In this document: positions 9,334 through 19,373 of the stretch, piece after piece | How the letters are laid out: the number at the start of each line of letters is the position of its first letter | Numbering within the stretch: the stretch's first letter is position 1 | Assembly: GCA_017622845.1 (NCBI GenBank) | Contig: JAGAQJ010000023.1 | Span: forward strand, 1-61,701 | DNA: 61,701 nt | Direction of reading: 5' to 3' | Source of the DNA: Lachnospiraceae bacterium | GTDB lineage: Bacteria; Bacillota; Clostridia; Lachnospirales; Lachnospiraceae | The notes under the pieces: model-generated | Database searches by the model: none | What the model was told of the DNA's origin: nothing | What the model saw: only the letters and a program-made list of their open reading frames with translations | Position numbers and translations under genes: made by a program

Positions 9334-11356
9334 TTCTATACACCACCTCTCGCAATACGGAAACTACGAAGTCAATTACCTGTGAGAACAATACATAGAT
9401 GATACAAACAAGCAATGTAAGTATCAAAACGGTAAATGCAGTGAGCGCCAGCGCCTTGGCTGTCTCCTTTACCGAGAAGTTGTTCATCTCCTTTACCGAA
9501 ATCAGTATGAGTACAACCATCCATACGACTACAATCAGATTTGCAAAGGAAATCAGGAACACTTCATTGTAGGTAAGCACATTGGAAAGAATTACCACAA
9601 ACGGCTTTATCACGATAAACGGAGTCAGGCAGTATGCATATGCACAATACAATTCCTTAAAGAATGCCTCGCCCTCATTGATCGTGACTACCAGATAATT
9701 GCACAGCGTCAGTCCGATAAAAATCACGAGCACAGTGCCCACATCGCTTACGATATCATAACGCCCCTCCCTGACTGTCTTTACAAGGAAGCCGCTGAAA
9801 TACTTTTCTATAATGGCGACAAGAATATATGCCGCCAGCAGGATATTGGCACATGCAAAGCTTGCTTTGCCTTCCCGTTTTACGCCGTAGCAGCCGTCAA
9901 ACGGATGCCGCATAAAGTGCAGTCCGTACTTAAGCTGTGCCAGAAGCGGAACCTTTTGGCTCAGGCGCCCGGGTACCCCGTCTTCTCCATACTTCTTTTT
10001 CTTCCACTTCTTATAGAAGCTGATTCCCACTGCCAGAAGCACGATAACGATAACTGCCGTGACCAGATACTTTCTGATCCAGATATTTCTTACCTCCCAG
10101 TAAGCATCGGAGTAGCCTTCCGCTGACTTGGCAAGCTTAAAGTACTTAAGCGCCTCGGTATAGTTCTCCTCCTGAAGGTATGCATGACCCATCGCCTGGT
10201 TTGCGTAGTCAAACATACTGTTCATCTGAAGCACTTTTTCAAGCGGCTCCTTGCTCTCTGTATATCGTCCCTTTGAGAAAAGATATAAGGATTCATGAAG
10301 GAGGTCGGTAAACTCTGTCGGTTCAAAAATATGTACCTGCTTTTTGTCTGAGTCGAGCAGATAAATCCTGTCTGAATGATCCACAGCAATTGCCTCAACC
10401 TTATTGCACAGTCCGATTCTCTGACGTCCGTCATCACGTCCGCCAAACATAAAGAGAAGCTCTCCTTCTTCATTGTATTCGTAGATATATCCGTCCGAAT
10501 CCGCTACCAGCATGTTGTGATACTGTCCTGTCGTCACTGCTGCCGGAAGGTCCGCCCAGTACGGGTCCGCATCCAGCATATTCTTGCCTGCGATATTGAG
10601 CTTCTTAAGGCTCATTTCCGTATCGCCCTGCGTAACCGTATAAATCAATCCGTCTTCATCAATATGGAGGTTGGTCGGCGTCGACGGAATATTGCTGAGC
10701 ATCTGTGCCCGCTGTGCATCGGTAAGAATCAGTCTCTGCAGTATCTGGAAAGGACTCAGCGAGGTATAGTTCGTACCGAAGTACCCAAGGAAGGAACCGC
10801 CCTCAACAGGACTGATCTGAACGATACCATTCATATTTCCTTCGCAGATGATATACATCGTGCCTGTTTTATTTGCCACGACCTTAATCGGCTTAAAGTC
10901 CATGCTGCTGCCGTAAATCGGCGAATCCGGCTTGCCATACTCATTGAGCAGATTTCCCTGTATATCAAACACGAAAACCTTTTTGGCATCTCTGTCCGCA
11001 ACATACACCTTATCGTCATCGGAGACAAACACGCCCATCGGAGTCTGCAGCGTGCCTTCGCCGATCATGCGGACCTCGTCGCCGTCCACTGTACTTACCA
11101 TTACCACATGGGCTCCGGCGTCTGCTATGTATAGGTTCCCGTCATTTCCGATTGCCATATCCATCGGCGTGACAAACGAAGTCTCTCCTACCTTCGTGAT
11201 GGCTGATGCCGGATTGTAGGCTGACTGCGTTTCCAGCACATATCCGTAGCCGTCCACGGTGTAAGTCTTATAGGGTGTTTCCGCTATAACAGTGGAGCTG
11301 AGAATCATACTTAACATGACTGCCAGCAGAATGACCGCTCTTAGTTTCTTTTTCAT
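9323..11356 (-). CDS. NHL-propeller / TPR / Yip1-like membrane protein
   Basis: A 677-residue modular protein. It has a signal peptide (about residues 1-26), then an extracellular NHL-type beta-propeller (PMDMAIGNDGNLYIADAG, TPMGVFVSDDDKVYVADRD, EAIAVDHSDRIYLLDSD). About two TPR repeats follow (SLYLFSKGRYTESKEPLEKV, YLQEENYTEALKYFKLA), then a membrane helix near residue 435, a basic loop, and a C-terminal five-helix membrane domain resembling Yip1. It lies between two permease/binding-protein sets and overlaps the DUF5696 gene. The propeller could bind glycan or the binding protein outside while the membrane part contacts the permeases. That role is inference; the domain order is visible. Confidence 0.75.
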   Translation of the reverse strand: MKKKLRAVILLAVMLSMILSSTVIAETPYKTYTVDGYGYVLETQSAYNPASAITKVGETSFVTPMDMAIGNDGNLYIADAGAHVVMVSTVDGDEVRMIGEGTLQTPMGVFVSDDDKVYVADRDAKKVFVFDIQGNLLNEYGKPDSPIYGSSMDFKPIKVVANKTGTMYIICEGNMNGIVQISPVEGGSFLGYFGTNYTSLSPFQILQRLILTDAQRAQMLSNIPSTPTNLHIDEDGLIYTVTQGDTEMSLKKLNIAGKNMLDADPYWADLPAAVTTGQYHNMLVADSDGYIYEYNEEGELLFMFGGRDDGRQRIGLCNKVEAIAVDHSDRIYLLDSDKKQVHIFEPTEFTDLLHESLYLFSKGRYTESKEPLEKVLQMNSMFDYANQAMGHAYLQEENYTEALKYFKLAKSAEGYSDAYWEVRNIWIRKYLVTAVIVIVLLAVGISFYKKWKKKKYGEDGVPGRLSQKVPLLAQLKYGLHFMRHPFDGCYGVKREGKASFACANILLAAYILVAIIEKYFSGFLVKTVREGRYDIVSDVGTVLVIFIGLTLCNYLVVTINEGEAFFKELYCAYAYCLTPFIVIKPFVVILSNVLTYNEVFLISFANLIVVVWMVVLILISVKEMNNFSVKETAKALALTAFTVLILTLLVCIIYVLFSQVIDFVVSVLREVVYRIGS

Positions 11357-11372
11357 CGCATTGCCGCCCCCT

Positions 11373-12245
11373 TTATTTAATACCGGAATGAGCCATGGTA
11401 TTCATGAAGCTCTTTCTAAGGATTAAGAAAATTGCAAGGTTTGGTATAAACTGTATGAGAATACCTGCCGCCTGAATTCCCTGTCCTGCCACGTTGCTGT
11501 TCTGGTTCGCCAGAGTATTCAGATAAAATGCCAGTGTCTTCATACTCTCATCATTGATGTAAAAGTTCGAGCTTTCCACATTGACCCACACCTGCTGGAA
11601 TGCAAGGATTGCCGTCGTCGCTATCGCAGGCTTAATCAGGGGAATGATAATGGAACGGTAAATCTTAAAGTCCGAAGCGCCATCCATATATGCCGCATCA
11701 AGCAGCGCATCCGGTATCTGGTCGATAAACTGCTTTACCAGAAACAGACCGACCGGCATTGCCAGAAGCGGTAAAATATGTGCAAAATAAGTATCCTTCA
11801 TGCCGAGTGCATCGATTACCAGGTATCTTGGAATCATAACTGCCACTGATACAAACATCAATGCTGTATTGTTGATTTCAAGCAGGGCATACTTTCCTTT
11901 AAACCGCAGCTTTGACAGTGCAAAGCCTGCCATGGTGGAAAAGAGGATAGACAGCAGCACGACCGAGCCTGTGACAATCACGCTGTTAAACACATAGCGG
12001 CTCATTGGGATATTGCTGTCTGCCGAAGCCTTAAAAAGCTTTACGAAGTTATCCAGCGTCGGCTTATGTACCAAAATCTGCGGCGGGAACGCAAACAGTT
12101 CATCCATCGGCTTAAATGCATGGCACACAATAAACACGATGGGAATCCCCATAAATACCGCGAGGGGCAAAAGCGCCAATATAATTTTAAGCTGTCCGAT
12201 CTCAAACTTTTTGGGATTAATATTACTTCCTTTATATCCAGCCAT
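11373..12245 (-). CDS. MalG-type carbohydrate ABC permease (first system)
   Basis: A 290-residue permease with six hydrophobic segments and the EAA loop DAAYMDGASDFKIYRSIIIP. The ribosome binding site GGGGGGAG lies 4 bases before the ATG. It is the second permease of the transporter headed by the large fused binding protein, and lies 12 bases after the first permease gene. The last membrane segment has the usual FIPNLAIFLILRKSF end. It shares the family but not close sequence with the other MalG-type gene at 5046, so the two systems are not a recent duplication. Confidence 0.87.
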   Translation of the reverse strand: MAGYKGSNINPKKFEIGQLKIILALLPLAVFMGIPIVFIVCHAFKPMDELFAFPPQILVHKPTLDNFVKLFKASADSNIPMSRYVFNSVIVTGSVVLLSILFSTMAGFALSKLRFKGKYALLEINNTALMFVSVAVMIPRYLVIDALGMKDTYFAHILPLLAMPVGLFLVKQFIDQIPDALLDAAYMDGASDFKIYRSIIIPLIKPAIATTAILAFQQVWVNVESSNFYINDESMKTLAFYLNTLANQNSNVAGQGIQAAGILIQFIPNLAIFLILRKSFMNTMAHSGIK

Positions 12246-12257
12246 CGTTCTCCCCCC

Positions 12258-13187
12258 TTAATCTTCCTTAAACAATCTGCCAAAAAACTTGGAGAATGCA
12301 AATACCATCAGCAGCAATACGACAGATACTGCAGCCGCATAACCCATCTCATACCGCAGAAATCCATAATCCTCAATATGGTTGACAATCAACTGGCCTG
12401 CATAGTTCGGGGTCGGATTCGTTCCCGAGAGCTGGACGCCGATTGCACCGTTCTGAAATGCGCCTACAATTGCCATAACTGCGCCGAACAGCATCTGAGG
12501 CTTCATGGTCGGTATGGTAATGTAAATCATTTCCTGAAAACGGTTCTTAACACCGTCAATCGCCGCCGCCTCATAAATCTCCTCGTCTGCATTTAAGATA
12601 CCTGCAAGCATCGCCAGAAATCCAACGCCCATGCTCGACCATAATGCAACGATAATGATAATTGGAAGCAGATATCTGCTGTCCACCAGCCAGATAATCG
12701 GTGCATCAATCACGCCAAGCCTCATCAGAAAGCTGTTCAGATAACCCATCTGGTCGCCGGAAAAGATAATTTTCCACAAAACAGTCATGGACACCGCACC
12801 CGTCATGCTCGGCGAGTAGAAGATAACCGTCAGGATGGTGCGCGGCACGGAGCTGAGCTGCGCCAGACACCATGCTACCAGAAAGGAAAGGACATAGCCG
12901 CCGGGACCTACGATTAACGCATAGATAATCGTATTGGGCAGTACCTTCTGCATGAAAATATCATCTGCAGTCAGAAGATTAATATAATTCAGAAATCCTT
13001 TAAAGGTCGGCGCCTGAATTGTGTCATAACTTGTAAAGGATAACCCTACTGCTACCACCATCGGAATGATGATAAATATGGTAAACAATATCACATATGG
13101 TGCCAGAAAAGCATATGCGGCCCTATTGCCATGCTCTCTTCGGGCAGCTTTTGTTTTCCTTGCGGAAACATTTTTTCCTGAAGCCAT
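12258..13187 (-). CDS. MalF-type carbohydrate ABC permease (first system)
   Basis: A 309-residue permease. The start is the ATG at 13187, with GGAGG 7 bases upstream. It overlaps the stop of the binding-protein gene by one base (TGATG); a GTG one codon earlier is less likely. A short basic N-terminus precedes [19 protein letters not shown], the first membrane segment. The EAA loop is [20 protein letters not shown]. With the 11373 gene it forms the pore of the importer whose binding protein is encoded just upstream. No ATPase gene is in the operon. Confidence 0.87.
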   Translation of the reverse strand: MASGKNVSARKTKAARREHGNRAAYAFLAPYVILFTIFIIIPMVVAVGLSFTSYDTIQAPTFKGFLNYINLLTADDIFMQKVLPNTIIYALIVGPGGYVLSFLVAWCLAQLSSVPRTILTVIFYSPSMTGAVSMTVLWKIIFSGDQMGYLNSFLMRLGVIDAPIIWLVDSRYLLPIIIIVALWSSMGVGFLAMLAGILNADEEIYEAAAIDGVKNRFQEMIYITIPTMKPQMLFGAVMAIVGAFQNGAIGVQLSGTNPTPNYAGQLIVNHIEDYGFLRYEMGYAAAVSVVLLLMVFAFSKFFGRLFKED

Positions 13188-16168
13188 CACTTGCCCTCCT
13201 TACAGCGTTCTATAATCTCTTGTACCTTCTCCACTGTCGGTACTTCGTACTCTTTTACCGTCACACCGTTCTCAATGTATCCGAATTCCTCCAGTTTCCG
13301 CTGTGTTTCACGCTTAACGCTCTTCTGCGCATCATCAAGCGCCTCGCGCACTGTGGAAGCCTTCGCATCAAGCACCACAAGATTGTATGCGTCGGAAATC
13401 TCACGCTCTACCATGTAACTTGCCAGTGCTCTGGGCGCCTCAAGCGTCCAGCCAATCTGCTCCAGAATGACTTCCTTGTCATCACTGTCCCATGGAAGCT
13501 GTGCAAATGCTTCTGCATTCGCTGTATTCCAGAAATACTCATCGCCGTAGGTAATCTGCAGTCTCTGTCCGAATTCCGCCTGAACCTCCGCGCTGGACCA
13601 CCACTTTACAAATTCCCATGCCTGCTGTTCTCTCTCCGGTGTTGACTCAAACAGGAACGTTGACTCTGCGCCGGCTGATGAGTAATGCAGAACCTCTCCA
13701 TCCTCATTCTTCACGCCCGGAACAAGCGCCACTCCCCAGGAACCGTCAATTTCAGGCGCCGCATTGGAAATCATGTTGTAGTTTCCGAAATCCGAAATTC
13801 CAAGCGGATAGTCGCCGTTTCTAAAATGCTGGTAGAAGTTCGGCACATCTTTTGGAAGGTTGTAAATCGTAAAGAGATTCGTTAATGTGGTAAATCCTTC
13901 CACGATTTCCTCGCTGGTAAGCGTTGCGTTGTCAACCGTTCCGTCATACAGGCTGCCGCCGCTTTGGAAAAGAATCGGCGTCGTGTCAAGGAAGGTCTTC
14001 ATACCTACTGTTCTTGCCGTTGGGTAGTAGAAGTTCAATCCTCTCATCTGAAGGTCCGGAAGCATCGCCTCAACCTCCTCCAGCGTTGTAGGAACCTCCA
14101 GTCCAAGCTTATCCAGAATATCTTTTCTGTAGAACATTACCTGGAAGTTCATCGTTTCAGGTATTGCATAGATGCTGTCGCCGATTACATAAGGCATAAT
14201 CAGGCCTGCATTGTACCGCTCTGCAACTTCCGCGAAATCATCAAACTCTGTTAAATCCTTTAGCGCGCCTCTGATACCAAGCTCAAACGGTATGGAGTAG
14301 TTCACTCCTGTCGCCACATCCGGCGAATCTCCTGACGCATTGGCAAGCACAAGCTTTGTCTGGTCAGGCATCAGGGAAAGGTCAACCTCAATTCCTGTCT
14401 GCGGCGTGAAATATTCATTAATCATCAGCTGCATAATCTCAAGATGCTGTCTGGAGCGGTTTACCGATACCTGCAAATGCTCCGGATTGGTATTCGTTGA
14501 AGAGTATGCCTGTGCGCCGAACGAAGTGAAGAATCTCACAATGCCGAGCCATATTTTCGTAAAGAAATTTTTGTGCTTCGGAAGCTGCGTTTCCGAGCCG
14601 TCCTGATACAGATAAATGCTGTCCAGCGAGAAGTCATTTCCATTCAGGCTGTCAATCAGGTTTGCCAGGTGATGATTAACAGAGGAAACGCTTGTCGCCA
14701 GCTCATCAATTCTGTAAATCAGCTCATCAGGGTCCTTTGCAAGGCTCCTGAGCTGGTTCTCTGCAATCGATATGGAAGAAAATGCTGCAATCTTTTTCTT
14801 TTTCGGATTGTAAATTCTGGCGTCATCCATAACCTGAGCCAGTTCGTCCGCCCATTCGGTCATCATGTCGCCGATTCCGGGTATATAACCTTCCAGGGAA
14901 AAATCTCTGTATTTGTCCTTGTTGGTACCGACGACCTTAGTAACCTCCAGGGAAAGGTCATTGACCTTGCCCATAATCTTCTCTATCGTCTCAAGCGACT
15001 GGCGCAGAGGTTCCATGCTGATCTGCATGGAAATCGTATGTGTTCCTGCCTCCAGCGGAACACTGATTTTGTTTCCCTCGCTGTCCACCATTGTGTACAT
15101 TTCATACTTTTTCTCATATGCAAAGGCATGATTCCTAAACGCCGTATTCGGCACGCTTCCGTCAATCTTAATATCCATAAACACGGGGAAGTCCGCCTTA
15201 TCGCCCTGGCTGTAATGAAATGCCAGATAATAATTGCCTGCCTGCTCCGCAGTAAAGGTGTAGGTCACTTCCTGTCCTCCGTCTCCAAAGGAGGTCGCGT
15301 CGACCGTATTCATGACTCTGTTGGCAGACTCATACGGATAAAGGTCCGGATCGTACTCGCAGGCTGCATGAATGGACGAGTCATTCCGGTATGTAAAATC
15401 CTCCGCCTGTATCTCAATAAAACCGCTGCCTTCTGCGGCCTCGCTTCCGGTGTAATCCGCTATCTGCGGTCTTGCCGTGAGCGTGATATTTCCCAGCAGA
15501 AGGGTTCCCTCGCCAAGCTCTATGGAAATCGTATTCATTCCCTGCTGAAGCTCAATTCCGAGCGGCTCCGTATAACGATATGTGGAGTCCTGCACATATT
15601 TGCTCTGCCAGTCGTACACCTTATCCGGCATACTGACAACTTCATTTCCGTAGCTGTCATAAACCTTTTGCGCCTTCGCCGTCCATTTGCTCTCAAGCAC
15701 CTGCTGACGCATCTCATAAAACGGATATTCTCCGTTTATCTTAATGCCTGCCTCAACAGGGAGAATCGACTCGCTGTCAGCCAGATAGTCGAGCTTCATG
15801 CAGTAAACCGCAGACTGGGGAACATCGATCTCCAGCTCAACGATTCCTTTCTCGCCAATTACCACCGCGCCGTCATCTTCATCGTTTCCCGCATATCCGT
15901 ACTCTGTCGTAAACTCGGCGTTCTCGTTCTTGCATACATTGCGCATCTTATACAGGACAGGTTCGCCCGTGTACTCCGGGAGGGTATAGCCGGCGCTTAC
16001 CTTTGTGTAGCCGTTATCCAGTCTTTCGTTTGAATAACTTTCTGTTACAATGTTTTGTGTTGCCTGCTCCGTACCCTGTGCTCTTAGCTGCATTGTGGGA
16101 AGCACCGTCATTGCCATACACACTGCCATGCTAAGCGCCATGACTCTTTTTGCATTTCCTTTTTTCAT
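13187..16168 (-). CDS. extracellular binding protein fused to carbohydrate-binding-like modules
   Basis: A 993-residue protein, more than twice the usual length of family 1 binding proteins. The signal peptide ends near residue 31 (LRAQG) with no lipobox, so it is not an ordinary lipoprotein. Two beta-sandwich modules follow: residues about 55-230, and about 240-395 beginning [12 protein letters not shown], which is typical of CBM6/35-like domains. A helical linker (about 395-560) leads to a full family 1 binding domain ([20 protein letters not shown] to the end, with [13 protein letters not shown] and WEFVKWWSS). It is the first gene of the long operon, with AGAAAGG before the ATG, and should feed the permeases that follow. 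The fusion suggests capture of polymer-bound sugar at the surface. Confidence 0.85.
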   Translation of the reverse strand: MKKGNAKRVMALSMAVCMAMTVLPTMQLRAQGTEQATQNIVTESYSNERLDNGYTKVSAGYTLPEYTGEPVLYKMRNVCKNENAEFTTEYGYAGNDEDDGAVVIGEKGIVELEIDVPQSAVYCMKLDYLADSESILPVEAGIKINGEYPFYEMRQQVLESKWTAKAQKVYDSYGNEVVSMPDKVYDWQSKYVQDSTYRYTEPLGIELQQGMNTISIELGEGTLLLGNITLTARPQIADYTGSEAAEGSGFIEIQAEDFTYRNDSSIHAACEYDPDLYPYESANRVMNTVDATSFGDGGQEVTYTFTAEQAGNYYLAFHYSQGDKADFPVFMDIKIDGSVPNTAFRNHAFAYEKKYEMYTMVDSEGNKISVPLEAGTHTISMQISMEPLRQSLETIEKIMGKVNDLSLEVTKVVGTNKDKYRDFSLEGYIPGIGDMMTEWADELAQVMDDARIYNPKKKKIAAFSSISIAENQLRSLAKDPDELIYRIDELATSVSSVNHHLANLIDSLNGNDFSLDSIYLYQDGSETQLPKHKNFFTKIWLGIVRFFTSFGAQAYSSTNTNPEHLQVSVNRSRQHLEIMQLMINEYFTPQTGIEVDLSLMPDQTKLVLANASGDSPDVATGVNYSIPFELGIRGALKDLTEFDDFAEVAERYNAGLIMPYVIGDSIYAIPETMNFQVMFYRKDILDKLGLEVPTTLEEVEAMLPDLQMRGLNFYYPTARTVGMKTFLDTTPILFQSGGSLYDGTVDNATLTSEEIVEGFTTLTNLFTIYNLPKDVPNFYQHFRNGDYPLGISDFGNYNMISNAAPEIDGSWGVALVPGVKNEDGEVLHYSSAGAESTFLFESTPEREQQAWEFVKWWSSAEVQAEFGQRLQITYGDEYFWNTANAEAFAQLPWDSDDKEVILEQIGWTLEAPRALASYMVEREISDAYNLVVLDAKASTVREALDDAQKSVKRETQRKLEEFGYIENGVTVKEYEVPTVEKVQEIIERCKEGK

Positions 16169-16195
16169 GATGACCTGCCCTTTCTTACTATTTTG

Positions 16196-16241
16196 CTAAT
16201 CGTTCCATTATCCGGATTAGTTTCACTGTTCATTGGATTAC
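16196..16241 (-). promoter_or_regulatory. candidate operator half-sites before the arabinan operon
   Basis: The 473-base divergent region 16169-16641 has no gene. Close to the operon start it holds GGATTA at 16214 and again at 16235, a spacing of exactly 21 bases, plus the inverted form CTAATC at 16196-16201 pairing with GATTAG at 16215-16220. Such phased half-sites fit binding by a dimeric winged-helix protein, and the neighbouring ArsR-type regulator is the obvious candidate. Binding is inferred. No strong sigma-A promoter is visible for the minus-strand operon, which may need activation. Confidence 0.4.
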
Positions 16242-16571
16242 TTTATTTTGGAGTGAATTGTTTTAGTATTTCCTTTACAATTTTAAATTACGCTACATTA
16301 ATGAAAAAGTCAAGACAGATTATTGGTCATCTCGTCACTATTGATAGCTGTTTCCCTTGATTTTACAGGGTTTCAGGGCACTTTTGCGATTTGTGCCGAA
16401 TTTTGCTTTTGTTTTTTGTGCATTATGACCACTTAATTTCTTGAGAAAATTATTGTTTAGTCACGAGTAAAAAATACTTAATTGAAAAATAAAATTTTTA
16501 ACTCAAATCCCAATAATTTCACCAATTTATTAAAATATAGAAGGCTTATGTCATCTTTCCGTATTTTAGCC

Positions 16572-16600
16572 TTGACTTTAGTTTTAGTTTTCACTATACT
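16572..16600 (+). promoter_or_regulatory. sigma-A-type promoter of the ArsR-type gene
   Basis: TTGACT at 16572, a 17-base spacer and TATACT at 16595 lie 41 bases before the regulator start codon. The match to a housekeeping promoter is good (five of six bases in each hexamer). A ribosome binding site GAAAGGAG follows before the ATG. Confidence 0.7.
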
Positions 16601-16641
16601 AAATAATAATAAGAAATCATATTGAGAAAGGAGATTTTCAT

Positions 16642-17571
16642 ATGCTGTATTTTCGTTCTATCGGAGAAGCTGAAAATGTATTTAAGGCGCTCAGCACTCC
16701 GATGCGTTTAAAAATAATGGAAATGATTTATCAGGATGACTCGCTCAGTATGAATGATCTGGCTGAAGCTCTCGGACTTACCAACGGTGCGATTTCCATG
16801 CACGTGGGAAAGCTTGAGGAAGCAGGACTGGTGCGAATTAAGATTACTTCCGGCAAACGCGGAACCATGAAGATCGTCCGCCCGCGGTATGACAGGCTGA
16901 TGATAGACCTCGCGCCTGTTAAGGAAGCAAGACACTGTTATACCGATGATATCCGTGTCGGGTACTATACTGCATGCCACGGCACGCCGACCTGCGGTCT
17001 TGCCACAAGCAAGGATATCATCGGCTCTCTTGATGATCCCAGGGTTTTTTCCTTCCCCGAACGTTTTCAGGCAGGCATTCTCTGGTTTACGAGCGGCTAT
17101 GTGGAATACAATCTGCCCAATCATTTACAGGCAGGCCAGATTTTGACAGAGCTTCAGATTTCCTTTGAGATTTCATCGGAATGTCCGAATACGAATGAGG
17201 ATTATCCTTCCGACATCTATTTTTCCATCAACGGCATCCCGCTTGGCACATGGATCAGCCCCGGCGACTATGGCGGACGCAGCGGATACGTCTCACCGTC
17301 ATGGTGGCCCGAAACGCTGAATCAGTACGGTTTATTAAAGACGCTGATTATCAACAACGAAGGCTGTTTCATGGACGGCACCAACAAGCTCTCTGATGTG
17401 ACCATACAGGATTTGAACATTGACTACAACAGCTACATTACATTCCGGTTCGAGGTTCCAAGGGATACTGCCAACTGCGGCGGCTGTACGCTCTTTGGCG
17501 AGGATTTCGGCGACCACAACCAGGCAATCCGCATCAAGGCGTATTATGATGAGGAGAATGACAATAGCTAA
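16642..17571 (+). CDS. ArsR-type winged-helix regulator with extra sensor domain
   Basis: A 309-residue regulator, three times the size of a simple ArsR protein. Residues 8-75 form the winged helix: VFKALSTPMRLKIMEMIY, then the recognition helix in TNGAISMHVGKLEEAGLV. The remaining 230 residues look beta-rich (YSFSING-like segments, ITFRFEVP) and contain paired cysteines: Cys112 and Cys118 in CHGTPTC, and Cys279 and Cys282 in CGGC. These could hold a metal or close a fold. The gene is divergent from the arabinan operon and is its probable regulator, sensing sugar through the second domain. The winged helix is clear; the sensor function is inferred. Confidence 0.8.
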   Translation: MLYFRSIGEAENVFKALSTPMRLKIMEMIYQDDSLSMNDLAEALGLTNGAISMHVGKLEEAGLVRIKITSGKRGTMKIVRPRYDRLMIDLAPVKEARHCYTDDIRVGYYTACHGTPTCGLATSKDIIGSLDDPRVFSFPERFQAGILWFTSGYVEYNLPNHLQAGQILTELQISFEISSECPNTNEDYPSDIYFSINGIPLGTWISPGDYGGRSGYVSPSWWPETLNQYGLLKTLIINNEGCFMDGTNKLSDVTIQDLNIDYNSYITFRFEVPRDTANCGGCTLFGEDFGDHNQAIRIKAYYDEENDNS

Positions 17572-17607
17572 TCAAACGCAGAATCGGGGGGAACGCACAA
17601 AAATACA

Positions 17608-17647
17608 CAAAGCCCCAAAACAGCCGTAAAACTGTTTTGGGGCTTTG
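17608..17647. terminator. bidirectional terminator hairpin
   Basis: A perfect 16-base stem (arms 17608-17623 and 17632-17647) with an 8-base loop lies between two convergent genes. On the minus strand it is followed by a T-containing tract; on the plus strand the tract is poor. It probably ends both the ArsR-type gene and the DUF3021 gene. Confidence 0.85.
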
Positions 17648-17687
17648 CGTGTAGAAGCTTCACTGTTTCAATAAAATCACTCTGTAA

Positions 17688-18113
17688 TTAATGATTTAGG
17701 CTTTTTATCTGTTCATTCATTCTTTTTGCCATCTTTTTATAATAAAGTGAAAAGCCTGCCCATATCAGAAAAGCCGCCAAAAATTCTACAGCCACAACGG
17801 CTGTACAGACAAAAACACCATTCCCAACAGGAATCCACCCCACTGCAAATCCCGTTATCAGCAGTATTGTGCAGCCTGTTCCCATGTGAATAAACACTTT
17901 AACTGCATATGGAATCCTCTTACTTTCATAAATCAGTGCAGGAATTGAAAAGCCAATTCCAACAGCAATTGCTCCTATAACCATTTTGGTGTATGAAAAA
18001 TTTTCAAAATAGTATATGCCATCATTCATTATGTCAAAAAACATTCCAAAGACAGCAAATAATGAAAGCGCTATTGTGACTCCCCTAAAAAGCAGCATCA
18101 GCAGATTTTTCAT
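17688..18113 (-). CDS. DUF3021 membrane protein, partner of LytTR regulator
   Basis: A 141-residue protein with four predicted membrane helices (from RGVTIALSLFAVFGMFF to FLAAFLIWAGFSLYY) and a short basic C-terminus. DUF3021 proteins are found directly after LytTR regulator genes; in Streptococcus mutans the BrsM and HdrM proteins of such pairs hold the regulator inactive at the membrane. Here it starts 11 bases after the LytTR gene. AAAGGAGG precedes the ATG. The inhibitor role is by analogy. Confidence 0.82.
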   Translation of the reverse strand: MKNLLMLLFRGVTIALSLFAVFGMFFDIMNDGIYYFENFSYTKMVIGAIAVGIGFSIPALIYESKRIPYAVKVFIHMGTGCTILLITGFAVGWIPVGNGVFVCTAVVAVEFLAAFLIWAGFSLYYKKMAKRMNEQIKSLNH

Positions 18114-18124
18114 ATATGCCTCCT

Positions 18125-18559
18125 TTATAATCCAAGATATTTTTTAAATTCCGGCAAATATTTTCTTGATATATAGTCTTTGCACCCATTTTTCAATATC
18201 AAAAGCATCATTCCGTTAAACGCAGGCTGTATTTCATCGACATATTTCAAATTGATAAGAGTAGTTTTCGATATTTTCATGAAATCATAGCCCAAATTTT
18301 TTTCAAGGTCGCAAAGGCGTTTTCTGCTTATATATTTTCTCTGTTCGCAATACAACATCGTCTTTTCTTCTTCTACTCTAGCCATGTAAATTTCACTGCT
18401 GTTAAGGACAATTGTCCTGTCATCTCCAACTGCTGTCACTACACTATTTGAGTCATTCATAATATCCATAAGCTTCTGAATCTCTTCAGTCAGTCGATTT
18501 GTATAAATAATAGCATACGGCTCTGTTATATCACTCAGCATTTTTATTTCTACGTTCAT
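18125..18559 (-). CDS. LytTR-family DNA-binding regulator
   Basis: A 144-residue protein with an N-terminal acidic stretch and a C-terminal LytTR domain (about residues 45-140: IVLNSSEIYMARVEEEKTML, KISKTTLINLKYVDEI, GCKDYISRKYLPEFKKYL). There is no receiver domain, so it is not a classical response regulator but the regulator of a LytTR regulatory system. It is followed by the DUF3021 gene and preceded by an ABC transporter operon on the same strand. GGAGA precedes the ATG. Its probable target is the ABC operon promoter at about 20125, where a matching direct repeat is seen. Confidence 0.87.
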   Translation of the reverse strand: MNVEIKMLSDITEPYAIIYTNRLTEEIQKLMDIMNDSNSVVTAVGDDRTIVLNSSEIYMARVEEEKTMLYCEQRKYISRKRLCDLEKNLGYDFMKISKTTLINLKYVDEIQPAFNGMMLLILKNGCKDYISRKYLPEFKKYLGL

Positions 18560-18646
18560 TTTCTCCTAAACCCTCTTAATTTGGGCTTCTCGTTTGACAG
18601 CGCCACTTGATGGTTGTTCATCGAAAAATCCCTATTAGCTAAAGGT

Positions 18647-18675
18647 ATTATACCCCTCTCCTGAGAAATCGGCAA
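18647..18675 (-). promoter_or_regulatory. sigma-A-type promoter of the LytTR-DUF3021 pair
   Basis: On the minus strand, TTGCCG (18670-18675), a 17-base spacer and a perfect TATAAT (18647-18652) lie about 90 bases before the LytTR start codon. This gives the pair its own promoter, separate from the ABC genes upstream. Confidence 0.65.
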
Positions 18676-18726
18676 GAGCAGGATTATGAAACAAAGAAAT
18701 ATTGCGGCAAATCCTCCAATCTGCTA

Positions 18727-19320
18727 TTATATTTCAATTACATTTATATTATTGTTCTCAATTTCAGTATCTTTTTCATGTGATGTCAATATCATTCCTT
18801 TTCCTTCATATATTTTTTTCCAAATAATTTTCCAAATAATTTTCTTTTTCTCTTCATCTACAAAAGCAAACGGTTCATCCAAAATATACCACTCTCTCTC
18901 CAAAGACAGCAGTATTGTTATATATAAAAATTTTTTCTCTCCGCCTGACAGCATTCCCCATTGTTTATTGAGCATTTCCCGAATCGTATGAGTCTCATTT
19001 ATATATTTGTCAATAAACAAGAAAAAATCCGAAACTGTTCTCCCTTTATTATCCAATTTGTTTACAAACTTGAGAAAATCCGCCCCCTTTAATCTATCCG
19101 AAAAAAATATACTTTGATTGATATAAATAATGCTGTGATTACCGCATATCGTAGATGACGTGTCTTTGCGAAGCCCTGAAACATAATCCAAAAGGAGTGT
19201 TTTTCCAGAACCGTTATTGCCTTTTAAATAATTTAGCCCTCTTATAAAGCGAATGTTTATTGTCTTACTGCAAAATGGAATAATCAGACCTTCTATTGTA
19301 ATATCCTCGCTTTTTTGCAT
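18727..19320 (-). CDS. ABC transporter ATP-binding protein (short)
   Basis: A 197-residue ATPase with Walker A GNNGSGKT near residue 35, signature LSGGEKK, Walker B WYILDEP and the switch histidine in LTSHEKD. It is shorter than usual (about 220 residues) because the region between Walker A and the signature is compact. It lies 53 bases after a small ABC-2-like membrane gene with which it forms an exporter. The coding sequence is distinctly AT-rich (Asn, Lys and Ile are abundant), unlike the flanking thioredoxin reductase and arabinan genes, which suggests separate origin. The substrate is unknown; a peptide or antibiotic is plausible from its LytTR control. Confidence 0.87.
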   Translation of the reverse strand: MQKSEDITIEGLIIPFCSKTINIRFIRGLNYLKGNNGSGKTLLLDYVSGLRKDTSSTICGNHSIIYINQSIFFSDRLKGADFLKFVNKLDNKGRTVSDFFLFIDKYINETHTIREMLNKQWGMLSGGEKKFLYITILLSLEREWYILDEPFAFVDEEKKKIIWKIIWKKIYEGKGMILTSHEKDTEIENNNINVIEI

Positions 19321-19373
19321 ATCAATTGCCTTTCCTTTCTATCTAAATCCCTTAAATCCAGACATCAATTTAA

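Noticed and set aside
10376-11134. Long antisense frame within the NHL-propeller gene
   Set aside because: No start site or domain; a shadow of the coding strand.
14573-16033. A 486-codon frame antisense to the fused binding-protein gene
   Set aside because: It lacks a ribosome binding site and any family pattern; it mirrors codon bias of the real gene.
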